From Anaeromyces robustus (lineage: Eukaryota > Neocallimastigomycota > Neocallimastigomycetes > Neocallimastigales > Neocallimastigaceae), in assembly GCA_002104895.1 (NCBI GenBank), contig MCFG01000733.1:1-12346 (forward strand): a stretch of DNA of 12,346 bases. Direction: 5' to 3'. The translations under genes and the position numbers were made by a program. The notes below the pieces were generated by a model. The model made no database searches and was not told the DNA's origin. It saw nothing but the letters and a program-made list of their open reading frames with translations. Positions 1 through 12,321 of the stretch are shown piece by piece (the stretch's first letter is position 1; each line of letters starts with the position of its first letter).

Positions 1-1402
1 TGTTCACTTACAGTTAAATCATTATTAAATGTATCAAATTGAGGACAATAACCAAATTGTTTACATATTTCGGTTTCATTACCAGTAATTGGAACATCAT
101 CATAATAAACTTCACCATGAGTAGATGAAATAATACCAGTCATGATGTTAATTAAAGTTGTTTTACCAGCACCATTATGTCCCAAAATTGCAAATATTTC
201 ATCATAATATGCATTGAAATTAATACTTTTTAAAATTTCAATCTTTTCTCTTTTAACTTTAAATGATTTACCAATATCTTTAATTGTAACCGATTTTTGT
301 AAACCTTCAGGATCTTTTTGAATAAATGGATTTCCATTATTATTATTATTAGATGATATATTTTTATTCTTTTTAGGACGACAACAACGGAAAAGATTAG
401 TAATAAAGAAATACCATTTTCTATGGAAATTATTACCTTGAGGTAATACATTATCTAAATAAATAGCAATAATTAAATAAGCTAATGCTGTAACTATTAA
501 ACCAATAAAGCAATTTTTTGAAGCTTTATTAAATAATAAAGTAATAAAAGAAACTGGAAGTCTTTGACTTTCAAAATTTATTAATTCATTGAAAAGATTA
601 ATATAAGCTATTGGAGATAAAGTGTAATTACAAATTAATTGAGCTTCTGGCATTTTTTCTAAAACTAAACTAATAAAATAGAATGCAAAGAAGAAAATAA
701 TTATCATAACACCAATTGTTGTAGCTGTTTTTGACTTTTTAATTAAAGTTGAAAGAATAAATGCAATGCAACAACATGACATTCCATAAATTAATAAACT
801 TACTAAAACAACACTCCAATGAACATAAATGAAAAGTTTAAAATATCTCATAGCAAAAGTAACTAAGACAGAACTTATTACTATAATAATAGCATAAATA
901 ATTGACCATGATATCCAAAAGGAAGATTTTCTTAAACCAATAATAATTAATGATTCTTTAATTTTTGATTCTTTTTCAATAACTAATTGATTAAGTAAAC
1001 TACAAATACATGGAACAAAATAGAATATCATGAATAATGGAATAAAACCTTGAATTTTATTAATTTTCTTTACTAATGTATATCCTTCTCTTTCCAATGG
1101 TCTTCTCATAATATGATAATTTTGAGAATTTGATATTAAAGTTTTTATAATAGCATTATCAATACCTGCTTGAATAATGAAATATTCATCTTCATTAAAA
1201 CTACCATTATTTTTAAAATAGTCAATTTCATATTCATCTATAGAATAATCTCTAATCAGTGATTTCTTTAAATCATTATAAGTTTGGAAACGTATTCTAT
1301 AATTTGTAGGAGAAGTAAATATAATACCATAAAAAATATAATTATAATTTTTATTTTTAAAATATGTTTTATATTTAGTAGTTAATTCCATTTCATTTTT
1401 TA
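1..1402. repeat. Near-identical block, left member (ABCA copy 1)
   Basis: This block matches 6695-8096 base for base with a constant offset of 6694, no gap, and about 13 mismatches by hand count. It covers coding sequence from about residue 200 through most of the first half of NBD1. The similarity falls off abruptly just past 1402. The left limit is unknown because the window ends inside the block. Confidence 0.95.
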
Positions 1403-2146
1403 AAATATTTATTCTTATTTCTTTTAAATTTTCAGGATTACTAATGTTATCGATTTTATCAGGAGCATTTGCTTCTTCCTTTATTGAAGAAATATTTGTA
1501 TTAGTATTATTATTATTAGCTACAATTTCTATTTTTCCTGTTTCTTCTTTTTCTGAAGTAATATTAGTTTTATTATTTTTTTTATCTACAATTGCTAATT
1601 TTATATTTGATTTAAGATTAGGAAATTCATTATAATCACCATAATCATCGAAACTTGTGAAGTTTTTATTAGAATCAATAAAAATATACTTATTAAAACT
1701 TTTGTATGACTTAAAATTTTCAATAAAAACATTTTGTTTTTGTTCATTAAATTCAGAAGGAAAAACAAAATTAAATTCAAAATTTGCTTCATTTAACATA
1801 GGTATTTCTTCTATTGATTTCGAAGGTAAATTTTTTATTGTATTTATTTCATATTTTTCTTCTTTATATTCAGAAAATTTTGCTATATTAAGAATTTGAA
1901 ATATTTTTATATAAAATAGATAGATAAATATTTATTTATTATTATACTTATTATTTTTACTATTGTTATTGTAATTATTTAATAATAATTAGAATAATTT
2001 AAAACAAATTATATAATTGTTTGTAATATACCTATAATAAGTATAATTATTGTTGGAATAATAATTTCTAATAAAGTAGCGGTAATATGCCTTTTTTTTA
2101 ATACTGTATTTCGCCATAATAAAGTTTTTAATTGATTGAATAACAT
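1..2146 (-). CDS. ABCA-family ABC transporter, copy 1 (5' part, runs off left edge)
   Basis: Exon 1 is 2146-2032 and exon 2 is 1882-1, continuing past the window. The first 665 residues are readable with no stop or frameshift. The start follows the ABCA N-terminal pattern: a basic LLWRNTVLKKRH stretch, then a membrane anchor (about residues 22-39). Next come a large, divergent, Asn/Lys-rich extracellular loop (about 40-315), the membrane helices of TMD1 (about 317-515), a linker with a five-Asn run, and NBD1 with Walker A GHNGAGKT (residues 606-613, bases 182-159) and the Q-loop FGYCPQ. ABCA proteins are ATP-driven membrane transporters, often of lipids; the substrate here is unknown. From residue 203 onward it is about 99% identical in DNA to the complete copy at 3175-8784. 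Its N-terminal loop is 16 residues longer and poorly conserved. The signature motif, Walker B and the second half lie outside the window, so whether the whole gene is intact cannot be judged. Confidence 0.92.
1883..2031 (-). other. Intron of ABCA copy 1 (149 bp)
   Basis: The donor is GTATAT at 2031 and the acceptor is TTAATATAG, ending at 1883. It interrupts the codon ATA-G|CA after its first base (phase 1), giving Ile-Ala at the end of the first membrane segment. It is nearly pure A/T. The position and phase are the same as in copy 2, but the interior sequence shows no clear alignment with that intron. Confidence 0.88.
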
Positions 2147-2286
2147 TTATTTAAATTTTTATATTTATTTTGTAATTATTTATATATTTTTTTATTTTTT
2201 TTTTAAATTCTATAATTTTGTATATATATGTGTATTTTTTTCTATTCTTTTTTTATTTTATTTCACTATTTTAAAATTTGAATTCT

Positions 2287-2314
<28 letters not shown>
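2287..2314. repeat. (TTA)n microsatellite
   Basis: About nine TTA units in a row lie roughly 140-170 bp upstream of the start codon of ABCA copy 1. It is a simple sequence repeat of the sort common in Dictyostelium flanking DNA. Confidence 0.9.
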
Positions 2315-2317
<3 letters not shown>

Positions 2318-3148
2318 TATATCAATAATGAAAAAACCTAAAAAAAGAAATAATAGGGTTTATTTAATAATTAAGAAAAAAAAACATAAATATATGTAAA
2401 AGAAACCATTAAATATTTAAAATTTTTAATATTAATATTTAATATGTGGCTTTTATTTGTGTAACGCAATAGCTCTTAAGAAAATAAAAAAATAAAATAA
2501 AAATAAAATAAATAAAAAAATGAAACAAAATTTTTAATATTCAAATAAATTATATATTAAATATTAAATATTAATATTTTTGTACTAATATAATTATTAT
2601 TTAAGCGGTTTGTAATACTATTTAGTATTAATATTATTATTAAATATTTGTATTTATTACATCAATCATTGAAATATATTACACTAATCTAATAATTGTA
2701 ATTTTTATTTTAACAGATATAATTAATAGTTTTGTTTTTGGTGTTACACTTAAAAAAATCTATAAAATTTTGATAAAAATCAATGTAATATGTCGTTATA
2801 ACATTTCATTTTAGATTTATAATTATTAATTTAAAAATTTGTATTTGATATTCTATTTTAAATAAATTAAAATATTAAAAATTGTAATATTTTTTTGAAA
2901 AATTGATAAATAGATTATACTTTTTATTTAAATATATATATTTTTAAATATAATTTTTTTTAAATATATAATATAAAGAGAAATTTATACTATTTTATAT
3001 TTTTTCATTTTAATTATACTAACTTTTTATTACTTTTTAATTTTTATTATTTAATTTTATTATTTAATATTTATTATTTATATATAAATTAATATACTAT
3101 TATTTATATCAAATCGCTATTACATGTTATTATATACTTTTTTATATA

Positions 3149-3154
3149 TTTATT
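3149..3154 (-). terminator. Candidate poly(A) signal of ABCA copy 2
   Basis: AATAAA on the minus strand lies about 20 bases past the TAA stop of copy 2, inside an AATAAATA stretch. The motif is expected often by chance in sequence this AT-rich. A second AATAAA overlaps the stop codon itself. The call rests on position alone. Confidence 0.3.
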
Positions 3155-3174
3155 TATAATCAATTATTAATAGT

Positions 3175-6100
3175 TTATTCAGTTTGATTAACAAAATTGA
3201 TAAATACTTGTTCAAGTGAATATTGACCAAAGTTATATTGACTAATTAAATGATTTTCTTTAGCTCTTTCCATTAATGCAAATACTCTAGCAATATTTTC
3301 TGTTTTCATTTTTATTGTATATTTTTGATAACTAATTGTTGATTCTAATTCATAGGTTTCATCACCTTCTACTAAACCAAAGAGATTGTTATTCTTCACA
3401 ATTTCATTTTCAAATTGTTCTGGATGATCTGTGAAAACTTCAAGTACATATTTATCACTTTGATTCATCTTAATACTTTTTGGTGTATCTATACATACTA
3501 AACGTCCTTTAATTAAAATTGCAATACGATCACAAAGTGCTTCAGCTTCTTCAGTAGAGTGAGTCGTTAAAATTGTAGCAGTTTCACGTACTTCTTTTAA
3601 TTCAGAAATTAATTTCCACATATAACGACGTGTAAATGGATCCATACCTGCACTTGGTTCATCTAAAATAAGATAACTTGGAGAAGAACAAATGGCAATA
3701 ATTAATGATAATTTACGTTTAGTACCTCCACTAATTTCACTTACTTTTTTATTAGTATGATTTTCAATACCACATGCTTCAATTAAAGCTTTCGTATAAC
3801 GTGGAATATCTTTACTTGGATAACCACAAATATTAAGATAGAAATTAATAGTTTCTTTTACAGTTAATAATTTCCAAAGTGAATCATGTTGAGAACAGTA
3901 ACCTAATGATAAATCAGCAGTATCTGTAACATTTAAATCTTTATTACCATAAACAATTGCACCATGAGTATGAGACATAAGACCAGTAATCATATTAATA
4001 GAAGTTGTTTTACCAGCACCATTTGGACCTAAAAGACCAAGACATTCACCATTATTAACTCCAAATGTGACATCATCAACAATACGATTAATATAAACAT
4101 TATGTTTTTTATCAAATGAAATTCTATTATCCATTTTTTCAAAAGCTGTCTTTTTAATATTTGCTTTCTTATTCTTTCTATCTTTATTATTACTATTACT
4201 ATTACTATTACTTTCATCAGAAATTTCATTTTTCTTCATTTCTTCTTTTCTTCTTTTAACCATTTCACTAAGTTTCATTTTAAAATCTTTATTAAGTTGA
4301 TAAACCTTTAATGCTATATTACTATTAGCTTGACCTTGATGACCATTTAATGAGAATTGAACTCTTTTCCATTCATTATAAACATCTCTTGGTCCATTTT
4401 CCAGTTTATTATTTAAAATATTACGTTTTTCTTGTGTATAATCATTATTCTTTTTAAGATGTTTAAGTTTAGATTTTTCGAATAGATAAAGAATTAAACA
4501 ATATAGAATAATAACACCTATAACACCTATAATTAAATAAATAAATCCATTTTCTACTTTAAATAACTCCTCTAATGTTGGAATTCTTTGATTAAAGAAT
4601 AATTTTGTAATTATTTCTGTTTTCTCAGATTCCGTAATATCATTTCTACTCATAGTTTCAATAAATTGTTTTGAAGTTATAAATGTCACGGCTTCTGTTT
4701 CTGTAAAGAGAATTTTCTTAAAGGCAATGAATACAGTTAATTTTGAATAAAAAAGAACAATTGCAGCTGGAGCGAACAAGAACAAAATGAAATAACATGC
4801 CATTTGATAAGATTTTAATTTACTTTCAAGTTCTTTGTCCTCTTTTAAATTATCTTGAATAATTGAAGATGAAAGAATTGACATAATTAAGGCATATATA
4901 CCAATTAAAAGAGTAAGGATTGGATTAATAATAATAAATAATGTAGATACTTTTTCATATTTTTTAAAGTAATAACATACAATATATTGATGTAACAAAC
5001 TTGCCATTGACCATAAAATAGTAAATATTATTGTCATCACAATAACCTTACTATTAAAGATATCAATTTCATTATAAGCACCAATAATACCAATAAATAT
5101 TATTGGTATTAAAATACAAATACAATCACTAATTAATACACCAATCCAATAATTGATACGTTTAGTACCATTTAAAAAGATTTGATGAGTAATACCTTCT
5201 TCTCTTTCTTTAACAGTTAATGGTCCAAATATAGATATAGAAAGTGAAACGGCTAAAGCAATAACTACAATTAAAATTGGACCATAAACAATTTTTAATA
5301 ACTCAGTATTTAAATCGAAAAGTTTATTTTCATCATTTTCACTATACTCAGCTCTTGTGTATATCTCAAATGGATCATAAGTAACAGATATTTGTTCATT
5401 TATATTATTTTGATTAAGAATGGCATTATCAATTAAATTAATAGCAATTGGTGTAGCATAGGTATATGTAGTATTGAAATAAAATGTAAATTCTAATCCT
5501 TGTTGTGTATTATTTGATATTCCACTGAAACCTCCAATATATTTTAAATCATCAGTTAATTTTTTTGAATCTACTGTAAGTTCTTTTTCAAAGTTGACAG
5601 TTTTAAATGAAGATATTGAATTATCATTAATTTGATTAATAACATCTAATCCTTGTCCATTAGATGCTTCTAAATCTTTAAACCAATCAACCTGTTCATA
5701 AAGTTTTGGTGAAATTTCTAAAGGCTCAAATTTTTCTGGTTCACCTATTCTTTTAATACTATAATTCATTAAGAAAATCATGGCAATAATAAGTAAGAGT
5801 GGTAATAATGTGTAAAGGAAAGCAAATGTTTTATTTCTTAAAAATATTTTTAAACGAAGTTTAACAATAGCCCAAATTTGTCTTAAAGATGAAGATTTTG
5901 TAAGTTGTGTTCTTCCAAAAACAGGATCTAATTTATTGACTAATTTTTCACCGTCAGAATTCATATTAACAGCAGCTGTATTTTTAGCTTTTTGAATTAT
6001 ATCAGTATTATCATTACTTTCTAATCTAACAAAAAGTTCTTCTAAAGTTGGAGCAGTTAATGAAAAGTTTGTCATAGAATTATTATCATCTTTAATATAA

Positions 6101-8784
6101 TTATTTAAAGTTTCAAATATATCTTTAAAAAGATTAGAATGTTTCATTGGAAGTAAATAAGTAGTAATATATTCATCTTTAATATCGGAAGATTGGTTAT
6201 TAACACTTGTAGTAGTAAATGATTTTGATTGTGCAGCACCAGGACAGAAATGATCAATTATTCCATCAGCCATGGAACAATCTTTAGCTTCTTTATAATA
6301 AATATCAATAGAATAATTCATATTGAATTTATTCTTTAAGAAAAGACTAGTTCCTAAACATGTAATATTTCCATTAGAAATAATCATTTTTCTATCAGCT
6401 AAAAGATCAGCTTCATCCATATAATGTGTAGTAACAAACATAGTACAACCTTTCTTTTTTCTTGATAATAATTCCCAAATATTCTTTCTGGAATAAGGAT
6501 CAAGACCAGTGGTGGGTTCATCTAAAAATACATATTTTGGAGAACCTAAAAGAGCTAAAGTGATACAAAGTTTTCTTTTTTGACCTCCACTTAATTCTTT
6601 TGGGAAATTATCTTTCTTACTAAGTAAATCGATATCTCTAAGAATAAGATCAACATCAATTTCAATACCTTTAATACCTGCAAATAATTTAATATGTTCA
6701 CTTACAGTTAAATCATTATTAAATGTATCAAATTGAGGACAATAACCAAATTGTTTACATATTTCGGTTTCATTACCAGTAATTGGAACATCATCATAAT
6801 AAACTTCACCATGAGTAGATGAAATAATACCAGTCATGATGTTAATTAAAGTTGTTTTACCAGCACCATTATGTCCCAAAATTGCAAATATTTCATCATA
6901 ATATGCATTGAAATTAATACTTTTTAAAATTTCAATCTTTTCTCTTTTAACTTTAAATGATTTACCAATATCTTTAATTGTAACCGATTTTTGTAAACCT
7001 TCAGGATCTTTTTGAATAAATGGATTTCCATTATTATTATTATTAGATGATATATTTTTATTCTTTTTAGGACGACAACAACGGAAAAGATCAGTAATAA
7101 AGAAATACCATTTTCTATGGAAATTATTACCTTGAGGTAATACATTATCTAAATAAATAGCAATAATTAAATAAGCTAATGTTGTAACTATTAAACCAAT
7201 AAAACAATTTTTTGAAGCTTTATTAAATAATAAAGTAATAAAAGAAACTGGAAGTCTTTGACTTTCAAAATTTATTAATTCATTGAAAAGATTAATATAA
7301 GCTATTGGAGATAAAGTGTAATTACAAATTAATTGAGCTTCTGGCATTTTTTCTAAAACTAAACTAATAAAATAGAATGCAAAGAAGAAAATAATTATCA
7401 TAACACCAATTGTTGTAGCTGTTTTTGATTTTTTAATTAAAGTTGAAAGAATAAATGCAATACAACAACATGACATTCCATAAATTAATAAACTTACTAA
7501 AACAACACTCCAATGAACATAAATGAAAAGTTTAAAATATCTCATAGCAAAAGTAACTAAGACAGAACTTATTACTATAATAATGGCATAAATAATTGAC
7601 CATGATATCCAAAAGGAAGATTTTCTTAAACCAATAATAATTAATGATTCTTTAATTTTTGATTCTTTTTCAATAACTAATTGATTAAGTAAACTACAAA
7701 TACATGGAACAAAATAGAATATCATGAATAATGGAATAAAACCTTGAATTTTATTAATTTTCTTTACTAATGTATATCCTTCTCTTTCCAATGGTCTTCT
7801 CATAATATGATAATTTTGAGAATTTGATATTAAAGTTTTTATAATAGCATTATCAATACCTGCTTGAATAATGAAATATTCATCTTCATTAAAATTACCA
7901 TTATTTTTAAAATAGTCAATTTCATATTCATCTATATTATATTTTCTAATCAATGATTTCTTTAAATCATTATAAGTTTGGAAACGTATTCTATAATTTG
8001 TAGGAGAAGTAAATATAATACCATAAAAAATATAATTATAATATTTATTTTTAAAATATGTTTTATATTTAGTAGTTAATTCCATTTCATTTTTTAGAAC
8101 GTTTATTTTAATTAATTGTTTGAATTTAGAATTATCATTATTTTCTATTTCCTCAATAATTACATCATTTTCAGTGTTGTTAGGTTCTTTTGATTTCGTT
8201 TCATTTCTTTTTGATTTAGTATTTGTTTGATTTTTATCATTGTTTACCTTTTCTAATTCAATATTTCTGTAATTATATGTTTCATCATTATCCGTATATA
8301 TGGAAAAGCTTTGATTAGATTCAATGAAATTAGAGTTATTGAAAAATTTATATGACTTAAAATTTTCTATAAAATTGTTTTGTTTTTGTTCATTAAATTC
8401 AGGAGGAAAAACAAAATTAAACTCAATACCTGCATCATTAAATAACTGTATTTCTTCTATTGATTTATATGGTAAATTTTTTATTGAAAATACATCAATT
8501 TTTTCTTCTTTGTATTCAGAAAATTTTGCTATATTAAGAAAAATGAAATATGTTTATACAAATATATAATAGTTATTATAATTAATTATGATTATATTAT
8601 AAAATACGCAATATTTTAAAACAAAATAAAATGATAATATAATTTTTTTTATATGATACATAGATATACCTATAATAAGTATAATTATTGTTGGTATTAT
8701 AATTTCTAATAAAGTTGAAATAAAATGTCTTCTTTTTAATACTGTATTTCGCCATAATAATGTTTTTAATTGATTTAATAACAT
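3175..8784 (-). CDS. Full-length ABCA-family ABC transporter, copy 2
   Basis: Exon 1 is 8784-8670 and exon 2 is 8528-3175. Together they are 5469 bp, giving 1822 residues plus TAA. The start is set by the ABCA-like N-terminus (LLWRNTVLKRRH, then a membrane anchor at about 22-39). The order is: extracellular loop 40-300; TMD1 helices at about 301-324, 342-366, 372-402, 411-430 and 482-498; NBD1 553-780 with Walker A GHNGAGKT 590-597, Q637, LSGGQ 684-688, Walker B D708/E709 and H740; the family motif PTLEELF; TMD2 with a first helix near 942-963, a second large loop, and helices from about 1120 to 1390; a Ser/Asn-rich charged linker at about 1475-1500; NBD2 with GPNGAGKT 1539-1546, Q1585, ISGGT 1637-1641, D1661/E1662 and H1695. 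The C-terminus LEQVFINFV is typical of ABCA. All ATPase residues are present, so both sites look able to bind and hydrolyse ATP. ABCA proteins act in plasma or endolysosomal membranes, often on lipids; the substrate is unknown. It lies head-to-tail with copy 1. Confidence 0.95.
4188..4213 (-). repeat. Coding Ser-Asn repeat in ABCA copy 2
   Basis: An imperfect six-base repeat encodes alternating Ser and Asn in the cytoplasmic linker just before NBD2, followed by a Lys-rich stretch. It is low-complexity, probably disordered, and typical of coding repeats in Dictyostelium proteins. Confidence 0.8.
6695..8096. repeat. Near-identical block, right member (ABCA copy 2)
   Basis: This is the partner of 1-1402. 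The first 397 bases (6695-7091) are identical to 1-397. Six of the 13 mismatches fall in 7895-7954. Beyond 8096, exon 2 differs in length by 48 bp (16 codons) between the copies, the introns do not align, and exon 1 returns to about 90% identity. Confidence 0.95.
8529..8669 (-). other. Intron of ABCA copy 2 (141 bp)
   Basis: The donor is GTATAT at 8669 and the acceptor is TTCTTAATATAG, ending at 8529. It is phase 1 and completes a GCA Ala codon. Removing it joins the 38-residue first exon to the long second exon in frame, and the summed length divides exactly by three. Reading through the intron instead hits stops, which is why an unspliced reading of exon 1 gives only a short peptide. Confidence 0.9.
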
Positions 8785-8882
8785 TTTAAGGTTTTTTTTC
8801 TATAAAAATATTTATTTATAAAAGTTTATAAAAACAATAAATCAGTTTTATAGTATTTTTTTCTTTAATTTTTATATTTTTT

Positions 8883-8930
8883 TATTTATTTTTTATATAA
8901 TATTACTTAATATTATATAAAAAATAAATA
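8883..8930. repeat. Perfect inverted repeat, 22-bp arms, 4-base loop
   Basis: The arms 8883-8904 and 8909-8930 are exact reverse complements around the loop ACTT. It is entirely A/T apart from the C in the loop. It lies about 100-150 bp upstream of the ABCA copy 2 start codon, so it could extrude as a cruciform in DNA or fold as a hairpin if transcribed. Confidence 0.88.
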
Positions 8931-9318
8931 TCAAATTTTTCAAAAAAAAAAAAAGAAAAAGAAAAACACATAAAATATATATAAATATTTGTGTTGTAAA
9001 AAATTTTATATATTTTAAAATTATATATTGCTTAATATAAAAAACTTTTTTAAACGAATAAAAAATCAGTTTTAATTTATTTTTATTAATCTATAAAAAA
9101 GATTATTTTATTATAATAATTTATTTTTTGTTTTTAAAAATTAATCTTTTTTGAAATATAAATAAAACTTTAAATACTATAATAATAGTTATACAATAAT
9201 ATATATTATTATTTATTATTATATTTATTATTATATATTAAATTAATATAATAAATTATATATTAATATATAAATAAACCAACAAAAGTAAAATATATTT
9301 AGTATATTGTTAAAACAA

Positions 9319-9323
9319 TAAAA

Positions 9324-9378
<55 letters not shown>

Positions 9379-9460
9379 ATTAATAAATAAATAAATAACT
9401 AACTAAATATATATATAACTAAATATATATATAACTAAATAACTAAATAAATAAATAAGT
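9319..9460. repeat. (AAAT)n microsatellite with a 16-bp derived tandem repeat
   Basis: About 19 clean AAAT units run to roughly 9397, followed by degenerate units. At 9401-9432 a 16-bp unit (AACTAAATATATATAT) occurs twice in direct succession, followed by two AACTAAAT units. It is non-coding, in the spacer downstream of the CTL-like gene. Confidence 0.92.
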
Positions 9461-9690
9461 ATATTGATAGTTTATTTATATGTAAAAGATAATTAATATT
9501 TATTTTTAAAAATATGATGTGTAATACATTTACTTATATTTTATTATGGTATATTATGAATTACTTTTCATATTGTACTTTATTTTTAATTATCTAATAT
9601 ATTCTTATTTAATATATTTTGTATTATTTCCAAAAATCATTTTAATATTATAATAATATGAAATATACTCTTTTAAATATTCAATTGACC

Positions 9691-12321
<2,631 letters not shown>

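Larger units (their letters stand above)
2147..3174. other. Spacer between ABCA copy 2 (3' side) and copy 1 (5' side)
   Basis: These 1028 bp hold no gene I can support. The right part is the 3' flank of ABCA copy 2 and the left part must contain the promoter of copy 1. The stretch is almost pure A/T, with a TTA microsatellite near 2287-2314 and several short inverted repeats. The few G/C-bearing patches stand out: about 2445-2480, 2604-2612 and 2738-2750. They are candidates for regulatory sites, but I recognise none. A plus-strand open frame at 2136-2399 is low-complexity Phe/Tyr/Ile and overlaps exon 1 of copy 1, so it is not called. Confidence 0.7.
8785..9690. other. Spacer between the CTL-like gene and ABCA copy 2
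   Basis: These 906 bp hold no gene I can support. The left part should carry the promoter of ABCA copy 2 and the right part the 3' flank of the CTL-like gene. It contains a perfect palindrome (8883-8930), a 13-A run at 8942-8954, a duplicated 12-mer AAATCAGTTTTA (8839-8850 and 9063-9074), an AAAT microsatellite with a degenerate edge (9319-9460), and otherwise A/T-only sequence. A TATAAAAC box on the minus strand at 8852-8845, about 60 bases upstream of the ATG, could be a core promoter element, but such words are common here. Confidence 0.7.

Noticed and set aside
230-451. 73-residue minus-strand frame, also present identically at 6924-7145
   Set aside because: It is an out-of-frame reading of the ABCA linker and NBD1 coding sequence. 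It is identical in both copies only because the DNA is.
1657-1899. Plus-strand frame at 1657-1899 with a similar one at 8324-8569
   Set aside because: Their resemblance to each other is explained by the homologous ABCA exons they lie opposite. There is no independent sign of coding.
1-2146. ABCA copy 1 as a truncated pseudogene or half-transporter
   Set aside because: It stops only because the window ends. No stop, frameshift or splice defect is visible in the 665 codons that can be read.
2136-2399. Plus-strand 87-residue frame, rich in Phe/Tyr/Ile
   Set aside because: The composition is that of translated A/T spacer and a TTA repeat. It overlaps ABCA copy 1 exon 1 and has no recognisable domain.
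2147-3174. Possible small RNA gene or a third gene in the spacer
   Set aside because: I found no tRNA-like structure, no recognisable small-RNA promoter element and no open frame with coding composition.
4029-4229. 66-residue minus-strand frame
   Set aside because: It is an alternative frame inside the ABCA copy 2 linker and NBD2 coding sequence.
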